Positions 1-8,114 of a stretch of 64,000 nt of DNA are shown in pieces. The stretch covers positions 661,680-725,679 of the forward strand of contig NZ_VCQU01000002.1 in assembly GCF_012932915.1 (NCBI RefSeq), in the 5' to 3' direction. The first letter of the stretch is position 1. Each line of letters starts with the position of its first letter. A model generated the notes under the pieces. The model saw nothing but the letters and a program-made list of their open reading frames with translations. It was not told the DNA's origin and did not search any database. Source of the stretch: Antrihabitans stalactiti (GTDB lineage: Bacteria; Actinomycetota; Actinomycetes; Mycobacteriales; Mycobacteriaceae). Position numbers and translations under genes: made by a program.

Positions 1-779
1 AGCAACACGGCCAGGACCCAGTACGAATCCAGCCCGCTGGCGGGGACAAAGGTCCCTTTCACCTGTGCCGACAGGTACAGGGTGTCGTCGAGCCCCAGCG
101 CGGCGAAGCCGATGATGACACCGACAAGTGCACGCGACGGGCGCCAGCCCAGCAACGCGCAGGAGCCGATCCCGAATCCGACCACGAGCAGATCGCCCAG
201 GACGTACACCACGTTTCCCGGTGAGCCCGCCAGCGCGGCTTGTGGATCGATGATCACGTCGAAGATGACGACCACACCGATCGAGGCAACCGCCAAACCA
301 CCGATCACGCCGTCGAGCCAGAGGTCCGCGCGTGCGCGACTGCGTTGAGAGCGCACCAGCAGGGCAATCGCGACGAGCACCAACGGATACATCGGCCACG
401 CGACGACATCGGAGGCCGCGGGAAATCCTCGTGGGCTGTCCGACTGTGCCGCCACTGCCACGCACGCTGCGCTCACGGCGTAGAACCCGAGCCCGCACGC
501 GAATACCAGCCAGGTCGCGCGATCTCGTCGGTCCGACAGTGCGCGCGCTGCGGACGCGGCAGCGCAGAGGAGGAAGACGACGAACGGCGTCCATTGGCTG
601 ACGACGAAGTCCCAGTGCCCGCGTCCGATATTGAACGTTGTGTATGCGCCGTGCCAAGCGAAGACGACGAACCCCAGCGTCCACAGCACCCGCGAAACGG
701 TGACCGCATGGGTGACACCCACGGGCGCGAATTCGCCCCCCGTTCGCCTGTCGGCCGTCGGGTCGAGACTGAACCTCAT
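1..779 (-). CDS. Membrane sensor protein, N-terminal part (cut by window edge)
   Basis: An open frame runs from an ATG at 779 to base 1 without a stop, giving about 259 residues of the N-terminus. After a short polar start there are about eight hydrophobic segments separated by short loops. The motifs LDGVIGGLAVASIGVVV, GDLLVVGFGIG, GWRPSR and GLDDTLYL resemble the multi-helix membrane module found at the N-terminus of actinobacterial GGDEF/EAL (cyclic di-GMP) proteins. That assignment is inference, because the cytoplasmic output domain lies outside the window. The gene is divergent from the SPFH gene, with 92 bases between the two starts. A histidine kinase or a plain membrane protein is the alternative. 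Confidence 0.6.
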   Translation of the reverse strand, partial: MRFSLDPTADRRTGGEFAPVGVTHAVTVSRVLWTLGFVVFAWHGAYTTFNIGRGHWDFVVSQWTPFVVFLLCAAASAARALSDRRDRATWLVFACGLGFYAVSAACVAVAAQSDSPRGFPAASDVVAWPMYPLVLVAIALLVRSQRSRARADLWLDGVIGGLAVASIGVVVIFDVIIDPQAALAGSPGNVVYVLGDLLVVGFGIGSCALLGWRPSRALVGVIIGFAALGLDDTLYLSAQVKGTFVPASGLDSYWVLAVL

Positions 780-834
780 CGTTGCTTCTTTCGCAGTCCT
801 CGACGCGCTGCACTACACCAGATCATCGCACTGG

Positions 835-852
835 TATCGTAGTGATATCACT
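835..852 (+). promoter_or_regulatory. Candidate promoter and palindromic operator of the SPFH-Arc operon
   Basis: TATCGT (835-840) fits a -10 box. It is followed directly by a perfect 12-base palindrome, AGTGATATCACT (841-852), ending 19 bases before the SPFH start. TGGTA occurs on both sides of the palindrome. The operon's second gene encodes a ribbon-helix-helix protein, so autoregulation through this site is a reasonable inference. Confidence 0.45.
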
Positions 853-871
853 TTGGTAGCACGAGAAGGGC

Positions 872-1732
872 ATGGAAATGGAGCGGCAAGCGTTTCGGTT
901 GAACGGATTCCTGGTGCTGTTGGTGCTGGTGGTCCTGTATCTCGCTGTCGTAGGGGCAGGGGCGGCAGCGGGCGGGGCTGCGGGCGCGAGCGGTGGACTC
1001 GTCGTCGGCGGCATCTTCTTCCTGCTTCTGATGACGGGGTTCACGATCGTCAACCCCAACGATTCGCGGGTCGTTCAGTTCTTCGGCCGGTACATCGGTT
1101 CGGTCAACCAGCCGGGGTTCTCCTGGGTTGTTCCGCTATCGTCTCGTCGGCGAATCACCCTGCGGGTCCGCAACTTCGAGACTGCGAAGCTGAAGGTCAA
1201 CGACGCCGACGGTAACCCGGTCGAGATTGCAGCAGTCGTCGTCTACAAGGTCACCGACAGTGGCAAAGCGGCATTCGCGGTCGACGACTACGAGGAGTAC
1301 ATCGCGATTCAGTCCGAGGCGGCGGTCCGGCATCTGGCGACGACGCATCCCTACGATTCACACGACGAAGGACGGACCAGCCTTCGCGACGGCACCGAGG
1401 TGGCCAACGAGTTGACCATCGAACTTCGCGAACGCACCGAACTCGCCGGCGTCGAGGTGCTGGAAGCGCGGATCACCCACCTTGCTTACGCACCCGAGAT
1501 CGCGCAGGCGATGTTGGTCCGGCAGCAGGCCTCCCAGGTGGTCGCGGCACGCAGGCAAATCGTCGAAGGCGCGGTCGGCATGGTCGGACTCGCGCTCGAC
1601 CGTCTCGCCGAACAAGGCATGGTCGAACTCGACGAAGACCGCAAAGCGTCGATGGTGTCGAACTTGTTGGTGGTGCTCTGCGGCGACCGTGCCGTCCAGC
1701 CCGTCGTCAACACCGGCACCATCTATGGGTGA
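872..1732 (+). CDS. SPFH/Band 7 domain membrane protein
   Basis: The protein has 286 residues. Two N-terminal hydrophobic segments (about 12-32 and 40-58) are followed by an SPFH/prohibitin-like domain (about 60-230, with VNPNDSRVVQFFGRYIG and VRNFETAKLKVNDADGNPVEIAAVVVYKV). A helical tail follows (QASQVVAARRQIVEGAVGMV). SPFH proteins assemble into membrane-attached oligomers that organise membrane microdomains; no catalytic function is evident. GAGAAGGG precedes the ATG, with a second ATG two codons later. The gene is followed 9 bases later by a small Arc-like protein gene, a pairing I recognise from other actinobacteria, so the two are probably one operon. Confidence 0.85.
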   Translation: MEMERQAFRLNGFLVLLVLVVLYLAVVGAGAAAGGAAGASGGLVVGGIFFLLLMTGFTIVNPNDSRVVQFFGRYIGSVNQPGFSWVVPLSSRRRITLRVRNFETAKLKVNDADGNPVEIAAVVVYKVTDSGKAAFAVDDYEEYIAIQSEAAVRHLATTHPYDSHDEGRTSLRDGTEVANELTIELRERTELAGVEVLEARITHLAYAPEIAQAMLVRQQASQVVAARRQIVEGAVGMVGLALDRLAEQGMVELDEDRKASMVSNLLVVLCGDRAVQPVVNTGTIYG

Positions 1733-1741
1733 TGCGGCGCC

Positions 1742-1894
1742 ATGGCTGAGCGCAAAAAGATTCTGTTGCGGTTGGACCCGGCGGTCCACGATGCGATTGC
1801 GAAGTGGGCCGCCGACGACCTGCGCAGTGTCAACGCCCAGATCGAATTCGCATTGCGACTGGCGCTGACCGAGGCGGGTCGCAAGATTCGCTGA
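1742..1894 (+). CDS. Arc-like ribbon-helix-helix DNA-binding protein
   Basis: A 50-residue protein beginning MAERKKILLRLDPAVHDAI and ending TEAGRKIR. The N-terminal strand KKILLRLD followed by two helices (DPAVHDAIAKWAADD and SVNAQIEFALRLALTEA) is the Arc/CopG ribbon-helix-helix pattern. Such proteins bind palindromic DNA as dimers. It lies 9 bases after the SPFH gene on the same strand and very likely shares its transcript. No toxin gene follows, so a toxin-antitoxin role is unlikely; autoregulation of the SPFH operon is the better guess. Confidence 0.8.
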   Translation: MAERKKILLRLDPAVHDAIAKWAADDLRSVNAQIEFALRLALTEAGRKIR

Positions 1895-1938
1895 CCGTGC
1901 GCGCGTCTCACCCCCACAGGGGTGAAACTCGCGCACGG
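1895..1938. repeat. Palindromic repeat copy 1, probable bidirectional terminator
   Basis: A two-part hairpin: outer arms CCGTGCGCG (1895-1903) and CGCGCACGG (1930-1938), inner arms TCACCCC (1908-1914) and GGGGTGA (1919-1925). It fills the gap between two convergent genes (stops at 1894 and 1944). A near-copy is at 39514-39558, so it is a repeated element as well as a likely terminator. Confidence 0.7.
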
Positions 1939-1943
1939 TTGTT

Positions 1944-2732
1944 CTAGCCCAGCGGGTTCAACACCCGATCGAGGAATCGAATGGTCCGCTCGTTCTGTGG
2001 GTTGCCGATCACGTCGTCCGGCGGGCCGGTTTCGACGACCAGTCCGCCATCGGTGAACAACACCTGGTCGGCAACCTGGCGCGCGAACTGCAGTTCGTGC
2101 GTGACGACGACCAAGGTCCAGCCGCTGGAGGCGAGGTCTTTGATCACCTTCAGCACCTCACCGACGAGCTCCGGATCCAGCGCCGAGGTTGGCTCGTCGA
2201 ACAGAATCAGCTTGGGGCGCAACGCAAGTGCCCGCGCGATCCCGACCCGCTGCTGCTGACCGCCCGACAATTGGCTCGGATAGGCATTCTCTTTGTGCCC
2301 CAGGCCGACTCGCTCCAGCAGTTCCCGGGCCTCGGCGTAGACCTCGTTTTTCGGCCGCTTCTGAACGACGATCGGACCTTCGACAAGGTTCTCGATCGCA
2401 GTCTTGTGCGGGAACAGGTTGTGCGACTGGAAGACGAACGCACTCTGCGCTCGATACGCCTTCAGCACCGCCTTGGTCGGTTTCGTGCTGAAGTCGATTT
2501 CGACGTCGCCGACCCGGACCACGCCGCCGTCCGGCGCATCGAGGGCGTTGAGTGCGCGCAGCAAGGTCGTCTTGCCGGAGCCGGACGGTCCGATGATCGT
2601 CGTCACGGACCCACGCGGCACCCGAATATCGATGCCGCGCAACACCTTGTTGTCACCGAACGACTTGGTGATGCCGGTGGCCTCGATGAGCGGCCGGGCG
2701 TCGGACTTCGTGACGTGCTCGTTGCTGGTCAT
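1944..2732 (-). CDS. Polar amino-acid ABC transporter ATPase (GlnQ-like)
   Basis: A 262-residue ABC ATPase: Walker A GPSGSGKT, Q-loop VFQSHNLFPH, signature LSGGQQQRVGIARAL, Walker B LILFDEPTSALDP and H-loop VVVTHELQFA. The order and wording match ATPases of glutamine/arginine-type polar amino-acid importers. The ATG overlaps the stop of the upstream binding-protein/permease gene by 4 bases, so the two are translationally coupled and form a complete importer. The transported amino acid cannot be decided from sequence. Convergent with the Arc-like gene. Confidence 0.9.
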   Translation of the reverse strand: MTSNEHVTKSDARPLIEATGITKSFGDNKVLRGIDIRVPRGSVTTIIGPSGSGKTTLLRALNALDAPDGGVVRVGDVEIDFSTKPTKAVLKAYRAQSAFVFQSHNLFPHKTAIENLVEGPIVVQKRPKNEVYAEARELLERVGLGHKENAYPSQLSGGQQQRVGIARALALRPKLILFDEPTSALDPELVGEVLKVIKDLASSGWTLVVVTHELQFARQVADQVLFTDGGLVVETGPPDDVIGNPQNERTIRFLDRVLNPLG

Positions 2733-4156
2733 TTCGCGATGTACCTATCCAGTCGATGTTCGAGCTTGCCCTGGCCGAAGGACAACACCAAGCAGATCAC
2801 CCAGTAGTAGAGCGCCGCGGTGCCGTAGAGCGCGAAGAATTCGAAGCTCGGCGCGGCCGCGATCTGCGCGGTCCGCAGGATTTCGGTGACGAGGATCGTC
2901 GATGCCAGCGACGTGTCCTTGACCAATGAGATGAGCGTGTTGGACAGCGGTGGCACCGCGGTCCGTAGCGCTTGCGGAAGGATGATGCGCCGCAACGAGG
3001 TTCGGTAATCCATGCCGATCGTCTCGGCGGCCTCCCATTGCCCGCGCGGGATGCTGAGAATCGCCGCGCGGATGATCTCTGCCGCGTAACCGCCGACGTT
3101 CAAGGAAAACGCGATGACCGCGGCTGGGAACGGATCGATCGTGATTCCGGCCTGGGGGAGTGCGAAGAAGATGATGAAGAGCTGGACCAGCAGCGGCGTG
3201 CCACGAATCAATGAGATGTAGACCCGGGCGAGCCAGGACAGTGGCTTGATCGGCGACAACCGCGCCAACGCCACAGCCAGCGCAATCACCAGTCCGAGGA
3301 CGAAGCTGATGGCAGTCAGCGGGATCGTGCCCTTCAGGGCCGACTTCGCCAGTGGCCACAGGGTGTCTTTGACCAGTTGGAGTGTGCTTCGCGTCTGCTT
3401 CGGCTCGGGATTGAAGTACTTGTCGCCGATCTCTTCGAGGGTGCCGTCGGCGCGAATGTCCTCCAGGCCCTTGTTGATGTCGGCGGTGAGCGGGCTGTTC
3501 TTGCGCAGTGCAAACGCCTGAGAGCTCTGCTCACCTACGACGCCGACGGTCTTCAACCCGCTGTCCGGGTGCTGGGCAAGGTAATTCAGCACGGCGAGGT
3601 TGTCGTTGATGATGAAGTCGATCCGGCCGTCTTTCAGGATCTGGACCGCTTCGGTGAAACCGTCGACGTCCTCGACCTTTGCGCCTGCCCCACGGGCGGA
3701 ATCGGCCCAGTTGGAGGTTGACGTCTGGCCCGCGGTCTTTCCGCTCAGATCTGCGACGCCTTTGATGCGGTCGTCGTCGGCGCGGACGACGATCACGCCG
3801 TCGGTCTGCACATAGACATCGGTGAGGTCGTAGCGAGCCTTGCGCTCGTCGTTGACCGACACCTGATTCGCGACGACGTCGAATCGATCGGTCTCGAGGT
3901 TCTGGAAGATCGAGCGCCACGGGCTCTCGACGAATTCAACGCGCCTGCCGAGCTTCTCGGCAATCGCTTTGATGACGTCGACGTCGTAACCGGTGAGGTC
4001 GCCGGTCTCGGGATCGTGGTAGCTGAACGGCGCGTACGTCCCCTCGGTCCCTACGCGCAGCACGTTCGAATCGGAATCGTCCGGACCGCCGCACCCGCTC
4101 AGCAATGCCGTGCCCAGGAGGATCGCAAGGACCGCTGATACGTGGAACCTTCGCAT
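2729..4156 (-). CDS. Amino-acid ABC transporter substrate-binding protein/permease fusion
   Basis: 475 residues joining two modules that are often separate. The N-terminus is a lipoprotein signal with lipobox LLSGC (Cys22). Residues about 33-265 are a solute-binding domain of the bacterial extracellular family 3 type (VGTEGTYAPFSYHDPETG, GYDVDVIKAIAEKLG). Residues about 280-475 are a permease with the HisM/GlnP signature (YISLIRGTPLLVQLFIIFF; EAAETIGMDYRTSLRRIILPQALR). The fusion tethers the binding protein to its channel. It is first in the operon, with the ATPase gene overlapping its end. The start fits a leaderless transcript: TAGGGT lies 7 bases upstream of the ATG. Confidence 0.9.
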   Translation of the reverse strand: MRRFHVSAVLAILLGTALLSGCGGPDDSDSNVLRVGTEGTYAPFSYHDPETGDLTGYDVDVIKAIAEKLGRRVEFVESPWRSIFQNLETDRFDVVANQVSVNDERKARYDLTDVYVQTDGVIVVRADDDRIKGVADLSGKTAGQTSTSNWADSARGAGAKVEDVDGFTEAVQILKDGRIDFIINDNLAVLNYLAQHPDSGLKTVGVVGEQSSQAFALRKNSPLTADINKGLEDIRADGTLEEIGDKYFNPEPKQTRSTLQLVKDTLWPLAKSALKGTIPLTAISFVLGLVIALAVALARLSPIKPLSWLARVYISLIRGTPLLVQLFIIFFALPQAGITIDPFPAAVIAFSLNVGGYAAEIIRAAILSIPRGQWEAAETIGMDYRTSLRRIILPQALRTAVPPLSNTLISLVKDTSLASTILVTEILRTAQIAAAPSFEFFALYGTAALYYWVICLVLSFGQGKLEHRLDRYIAK

Positions 4157-4163
4157 TCGGGGA

Positions 4164-4169
4164 ACCCTA
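4164..4169 (-). promoter_or_regulatory. -10 box for the amino-acid transporter operon (leaderless)
   Basis: TAGGGT on the minus strand lies 7 bases before the ATG at 4156, placing the expected transcription start at or next to the first codon. No ribosome-binding site is present. Confidence 0.55.
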
Positions 4170-4201
4170 GAGGTGATTACCCGACGAAAGAACCTTTTCG
4201 C

Positions 4202-5071
4202 TCACAGGGGTTTTGCGGTGACAAAGATTGCGGTGCCGGGAAAAAGCGCCCCGCGCAGCGGACTCCACTGGCCCCATTCGCGGTCCAGCCATTCGGGCCA
4301 ATCGGGTTCGACGACGTCCTCGAGAACGAGTCCGGCCGCGACGATCTCCCGTACCCGGTCACCGAGCGTCCGATGATGCTCGACGTAGGTCGGCGTGCCC
4401 TGCGCGTCGACCTCTACATAGGGGCTGCGATCGAAATAGGAAATCGTCGCGATCAGCCCGGCCTCACCGGGGTCGTCCGGGAAGATCCACCGCATCGGGT
4501 GGTTGACCGCAAACACCCAGCGCCCGCCGGGTCGAAGAACTCGGGCAACTTCGCGCATCAGCAACGCAGAGTCGGCGACGAACGGAACGGCACCGAACGC
4601 CGAACATGCGATGTCGAAACTCTCGTTCGCGAACGGCAGGTACTCAGCGCCTGCTTGGACCAAACTGACCCGGTTTCCCGTGCGTTCCATCGCCGCGAGA
4701 CCGCGCGCGAGCATGCCCATCGAGAGGTCGAGCCCCACTGGACGGGCACCTTGGCTCGCCAACCAGCGCGAACACGGGGCCGATCCGCACCCGACCTCGA
4801 GAATTGCCTTGCCCTCGACGTCACCCAGTAGGTGCATGTCGCCCTCGTGCAGACCCTCGGGACACCAGACGAATTCGCCGGCGTCGGAGTCCACACCCAA
4901 GAATTCACCGTGCGTTAAGTGGTAGGCATCGGCGTCGGCGTCCCACCAGGAGCGGCTGGCTCGTTGGCTCGTGGCGGAATCGAGCCGCGCCCGACTGACG
5001 CCCACGGTCCCTAGCTGGGCGTTTGCGTCGGCGTGACGGTCTTGCGACGCGCCAGGTGCGGGCTCAGGCAT
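4202..5071 (-). CDS. SAM-dependent class I methyltransferase
   Basis: 289 residues. Motif I of a Rossmann methyltransferase is clear (AILEVGCGSAPCSRWLASQG), followed by GLDLSMGMLARG and the post-motif FDIACSAFGAVPF, then LRPGGRWVFAVNHPMRW. A charged N-terminal extension of about 35 residues precedes the domain. The substrate is unknown. The gene diverges from rpsA, with 176 bases between their starts. TAGAGT lies 6 bases before the ATG, so it is probably transcribed leaderless. Confidence 0.8.
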   Translation of the reverse strand: MPEPAPGASQDRHADANAQLGTVGVSRARLDSATSQRASRSWWDADADAYHLTHGEFLGVDSDAGEFVWCPEGLHEGDMHLLGDVEGKAILEVGCGSAPCSRWLASQGARPVGLDLSMGMLARGLAAMERTGNRVSLVQAGAEYLPFANESFDIACSAFGAVPFVADSALLMREVARVLRPGGRWVFAVNHPMRWIFPDDPGEAGLIATISYFDRSPYVEVDAQGTPTYVEHHRTLGDRVREIVAAGLVLEDVVEPDWPEWLDREWGQWSPLRGALFPGTAIFVTAKPL

Positions 5072-5077
5072 GCGATT

Positions 5078-5083
5078 ACTCTA
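5078..5083 (-). promoter_or_regulatory. -10 box for the methyltransferase gene (leaderless)
   Basis: TAGAGT on the minus strand, 6 bases before the ATG at 5071, with no ribosome-binding site between them. Confidence 0.5.
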
Positions 5084-5107
5084 GGGTCGCGACACACTGC
5101 GTCCGGT

Positions 5108-5137
5108 TTGCCCCGCTCAACCGCAGTCGCGTACCCT
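5108..5137 (+). promoter_or_regulatory. Candidate rpsA promoter
   Basis: TTGCCC (5108-5113) and TACCCT (5132-5137) are separated by 18 bases, a plausible sigma-A-type pair. It would give an rpsA leader of roughly 105 bases. Confidence 0.4.
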
Positions 5138-5247
5138 GTTCCCCGCGAGTGTGTTTGTGCTGCGCCTGTTCAGGTGCGGTACGCCGCGCGCGTGTCCGAC
5201 AGAACACCCATCGACCGACCTACAACCCGTCCGGAGCAACTCAACAC

Positions 5248-6732
5248 ATGCCCTCATCCACCGTCGCCTCGCCGCAGGTAGCCGTAAACGACATCGGCTC
5301 CGCCGAGGACTTCCTCGCCGCCATTGACGCAACAATCAAGTACTTCAACGATGGCGACATCGTCGAGGGCACGATTGTGAAGGTCGATCGCGACGAGGTT
5401 CTGCTAGACATCGGTTACAAGACCGAAGGTGTCATCCCGTCCCGTGAGCTGTCCATCAAGCACGACGTCGACCCCAACGAGGTCGTTTCCGTCGGTGACT
5501 TGATCGAGGCGCTCGTCCTCACCAAAGAGGACAAAGAAGGCCGGCTGATCCTGTCGAAGAAGCGCGCGCAGTACGAACGCGCTTGGGGCACCATCGAGGA
5601 GCTCAAGGAAAAGGACGAGGCCGTCAAGGGCACCGTCATCGAGGTCGTCAAGGGTGGTCTCATCCTGGACATCGGCCTCCGTGGCTTCCTTCCCGCGTCG
5701 CTCGTCGAGATGCGTCGTGTCCGCGATCTGCAGCCGTACGTCGGCAAGGAGATCGAGGCCAAGATCATCGAGCTCGACAAGAACCGCAACAACGTGGTCC
5801 TGTCGCGTCGCGCATGGCTCGAGCAGACCCAGTCCGAGGTCCGCAGCGAGTTCCTGCACCAGCTCCAGAAGGGGCAGGTCCGCAAGGGTGTTGTCTCCTC
5901 GATCGTCAACTTCGGTGCCTTCGTGGACCTGGGTGGCGTCGACGGCCTGGTGCACGTCTCCGAGCTGTCTTGGAAGCACATCGACCACCCGTCCGAGGTT
6001 GTCGAGGTCGGCACCGAGGTCACCGTCGAGGTTCTCGACGTCGACCTGGACCGCGAGCGCGTGTCGCTGTCGCTCAAGGCAACGCAGGAAGACCCGTGGC
6101 GTCAGTTCGCCCGGACCCACGCAATCGGCCAGATCGTGCCCGGCAAGGTCACGAAGCTCGTCCCGTTCGGCGCCTTCGTTCGGGTCGAAGAGGGCATCGA
6201 GGGCTTGGTCCACATCTCGGAGCTGGCCGAGCGCCACGTCGAGGTCCCGGACCAGGTTGTCGGCGTTGGCGACGATGCGATGGTCAAGGTCATCGACATC
6301 GACCTCGAACGTCGTCGGATCTCGCTGAGCCTCAAGCAGGCCAACGAGGATTACCACGCCGAATTCGATCCGTCGAAGTACGGCATGGCCGACAGCTACG
6401 ACGAAGCGGGCAACTACATCTTCCCCGAGGGCTTCGACTCCGAGACCAACGACTGGATCGAAGGTTTCGACAAGCAGCGTGAAGAGTGGGAAGGCCGTTA
6501 CGCCGAGGCCGAGCGTCGTCACAAGATGCACACCGCTCAGATGGAGAAGATGGCCGCCGACGCCGCAGCCGAGGCTGCAGGGTCGTCGAACTACTCCTCC
6601 GAGTCCGGTGCTTCGTCCGACGAGGCCGGCGCCAGCGCCGGGTCCTCCGCTCCTGCCGAGTCCGCAGGCGGCTCGCTCGCCAGCGACGCTCAGCTCGCCG
6701 CACTTCGCGAGAAGCTTTCGGGCAACTCCTGA
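5248..6732 (+). CDS. rpsA: 30S ribosomal protein S1
   Basis: 494 residues when started at the ATG giving MPSSTVASPQVAVNDIGS, which matches the mycobacterial RpsA N-terminus; the frame is open further upstream but that part is not conserved. Four S1/OB-fold RNA-binding repeats follow (starting near 36, 120, 208 and 293, each with a GxVxxIxxFGAFVDL-type core). The C-terminal tail is acidic and Ser/Ala-rich and ends SLASDAQLAALREKLSGNS, as in mycobacteria. S1 helps mRNA bind the 30S subunit and is linked to trans-translation. GGAG lies 12 bases before the ATG, a rather long spacing. A strong terminator follows the stop. Confidence 0.97.
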   Translation: MPSSTVASPQVAVNDIGSAEDFLAAIDATIKYFNDGDIVEGTIVKVDRDEVLLDIGYKTEGVIPSRELSIKHDVDPNEVVSVGDLIEALVLTKEDKEGRLILSKKRAQYERAWGTIEELKEKDEAVKGTVIEVVKGGLILDIGLRGFLPASLVEMRRVRDLQPYVGKEIEAKIIELDKNRNNVVLSRRAWLEQTQSEVRSEFLHQLQKGQVRKGVVSSIVNFGAFVDLGGVDGLVHVSELSWKHIDHPSEVVEVGTEVTVEVLDVDLDRERVSLSLKATQEDPWRQFARTHAIGQIVPGKVTKLVPFGAFVRVEEGIEGLVHISELAERHVEVPDQVVGVGDDAMVKVIDIDLERRRISLSLKQANEDYHAEFDPSKYGMADSYDEAGNYIFPEGFDSETNDWIEGFDKQREEWEGRYAEAERRHKMHTAQMEKMAADAAAEAAGSSNYSSESGASSDEAGASAGSSAPAESAGGSLASDAQLAALREKLSGNS

Positions 6733-6745
6733 TCTGTAGCTGAAG

Positions 6746-6780
6746 AAAGGCCCCGATCCGTATGGATCGGGGCCTTTTTC
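6746..6780 (+). terminator. Rho-independent terminator of rpsA
   Basis: A perfect 14-base stem (AAAGGCCCCGATCC, 6746-6759, with its complement at 6764-6777), a 4-base loop and a run of T. It begins 14 bases after the rpsA stop. Confidence 0.9.
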
Positions 6781-6814
6781 GTTGGCGGGATGCCTGCGCC
6801 GCTAAAACACAAAA

Positions 6815-6839
6815 GGCCCAACCCCAGTGGGGTTGAGCC
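6815..6839 (-). terminator. Terminator for the minus-strand small gene
   Basis: CAACCCC (6819-6825) pairs with GGGGTTG (6829-6835), with flanking GGC/GCC. On the minus strand the stem is followed by CCTTTTG, so it would end transcripts of the small gene whose stop is at 6858. Confidence 0.55.
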
Positions 6840-6857
6840 GCTTGTGCAGTGAGGGGT

Positions 6858-7070
6858 TCAGCTGGCAGTGGCGGGAACCCAGTGCGTTGCCGCTGATTCG
6901 GTTCGCTTGCGCATCGCTGCAAAGCTGTGACGGGCAGGGCTGATCAGCGAGGTGAACCAATTACGACGGTGCTCCGCAAGCGCATTTGCCACTGAGGGAA
7001 TCAGAATGCAGTGCACCCCGTTCACCATGCCCAGGCGGTGCCGACCGGCCTGGTGTTGATTGCTTCGCAT
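6858..7070 (-). CDS. Small hypothetical protein
   Basis: A 70-residue frame starting MRSNQHQAGRHRLG. The start was chosen because AAGGA lies 6 bases upstream on the minus strand; the frame is open for about 19 more codons. The protein is basic and rich in His, Arg and Ala, with no recognisable domain or membrane segment. Support comes from the ribosome-binding site and from the minus-strand terminator 19 bases past the stop. It diverges from coaE. No function can be suggested. Confidence 0.4.
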   Translation of the reverse strand: MRSNQHQAGRHRLGMVNGVHCILIPSVANALAEHRRNWFTSLISPARHSFAAMRKRTESAATHWVPATAS

Positions 7071-7191
7071 GGAATTCCTTTGTTCGAGATGGTTGGCCTG
7101 GCACACCACGTGCAACATAACCGACATATTGATGAACCTGATGCATTTGGGACTGGTGCTCTATCGGCGTGTTGAATGAGAGACTGAGCAC

Positions 7192-8109
7192 GTGTTGAGA
7201 ATTGGGCTCACGGGTGGAATGGGCGCAGGTAAGTCGACAGTGTCGAAACTGTTGGCTGATCACGGCGCGGTCATAGTCGATTCGGATCGAATTGCGCGCG
7301 AAGTGGTCGAGCCTGGGACGCCGGGTCTCGCGTCGCTGGTCGACGCATTCGGTCCCGAGATATTGCACGACGACGGCAATCTCGACCGGGCAGCGTTGGC
7401 AGCCAAAGCTTTCGGCAGCGACGACGCCCGAAAGCAGCTCAATTCGATCACTCATCCATTGATCGGCAAGCGAACTGCCGAGCTGATCGAATCCGCACCT
7501 GCGGATGCAATTGTGGTGCAGGATATTCCGCTGCTCGTCGAAGGCGGCTTGGCACCGTTGTTCAACTTGGTGATCGTCGTGTGGGTCGATGCCGAGGAAC
7601 GGGTCCGGCGACTTATGCAGTATCGCGAGATCGCCGAAGATGATGCGCGAGCGCGTATTGCGGCGCAGGCAACCGACGATCAGCGCCGCGCGGTCGCCGA
7701 TGTGTGGCTCGACAACAGCGGTCCGGTGGGATCGCTGGACGACGAGGTGGGTCGGCTGTGGGACGAGCGCCTAGTGCCGTTCGAGCGAAATGTGCGTGAG
7801 GGCAACGTCGCAGCACCGGCTCGAGTGGTCGTGCCCGCAAATCCGGAGTGGCCCAGGCAAGCTCAGCGGCTCATCGCTCGCCTGTGGGTGTTGGCCGGTG
7901 AAAAGGCCGCAGCCATCCATCATGTCGGCCCGACCGCACTCGGCGACGATGCAATCGACGTCATCGATCTGACGATCACGGTCGCGGACAATTCGTCGTC
8001 GGAAGCCTTGTCGCAATCGCTTGCAGCGGGCGGTTTTCCTCGTGCTGACGGCGTCAGGCGCCACGGCTCTGCCGATCCCGGACGTCCAGCGCGGCTGCAG
8101 ATGAGCTGA
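7192..8109 (+). CDS. coaE: Dephospho-CoA kinase with a truncated C-terminal UPF0157/GrpB remnant
   Basis: 305 residues from a GTG start (MLRIGLTGGMGAGKST, matching the mycobacterial N-terminus). Residues 1-200 are the kinase: P-loop GGMGAGKST, IVDSDRIAREVVEPG, DIPLLVEGG and the lid region RARIAAQATDDQRR. It phosphorylates dephospho-CoA to CoA. In mycobacteria the protein is about 400 residues, with a C-terminal UPF0157 (GrpB-like) domain. Here that domain starts normally (PANPEWPRQAQRLIARL) but ends early at HGSADPGRPARLQMS, with the middle apparently deleted. No good ribosome-binding site is visible. Confidence 0.93.
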   Translation: MLRIGLTGGMGAGKSTVSKLLADHGAVIVDSDRIAREVVEPGTPGLASLVDAFGPEILHDDGNLDRAALAAKAFGSDDARKQLNSITHPLIGKRTAELIESAPADAIVVQDIPLLVEGGLAPLFNLVIVVWVDAEERVRRLMQYREIAEDDARARIAAQATDDQRRAVADVWLDNSGPVGSLDDEVGRLWDERLVPFERNVREGNVAAPARVVVPANPEWPRQAQRLIARLWVLAGEKAAAIHHVGPTALGDDAIDVIDLTITVADNSSSEALSQSLAAGGFPRADGVRRHGSADPGRPARLQMS

Positions 8110-8114
8110 GCGGG

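Noticed and set aside
1742..1894. Toxin-antitoxin module at the Arc-like gene
   Set aside because: No toxin-sized partner is adjacent; the neighbour is an SPFH protein and the next gene is convergent.
6783..7191. A small RNA gene between rpsA and coaE
   Set aside because: The minus-strand terminator and ribosome-binding site fit a short protein gene better; no conserved RNA structure was recognised.
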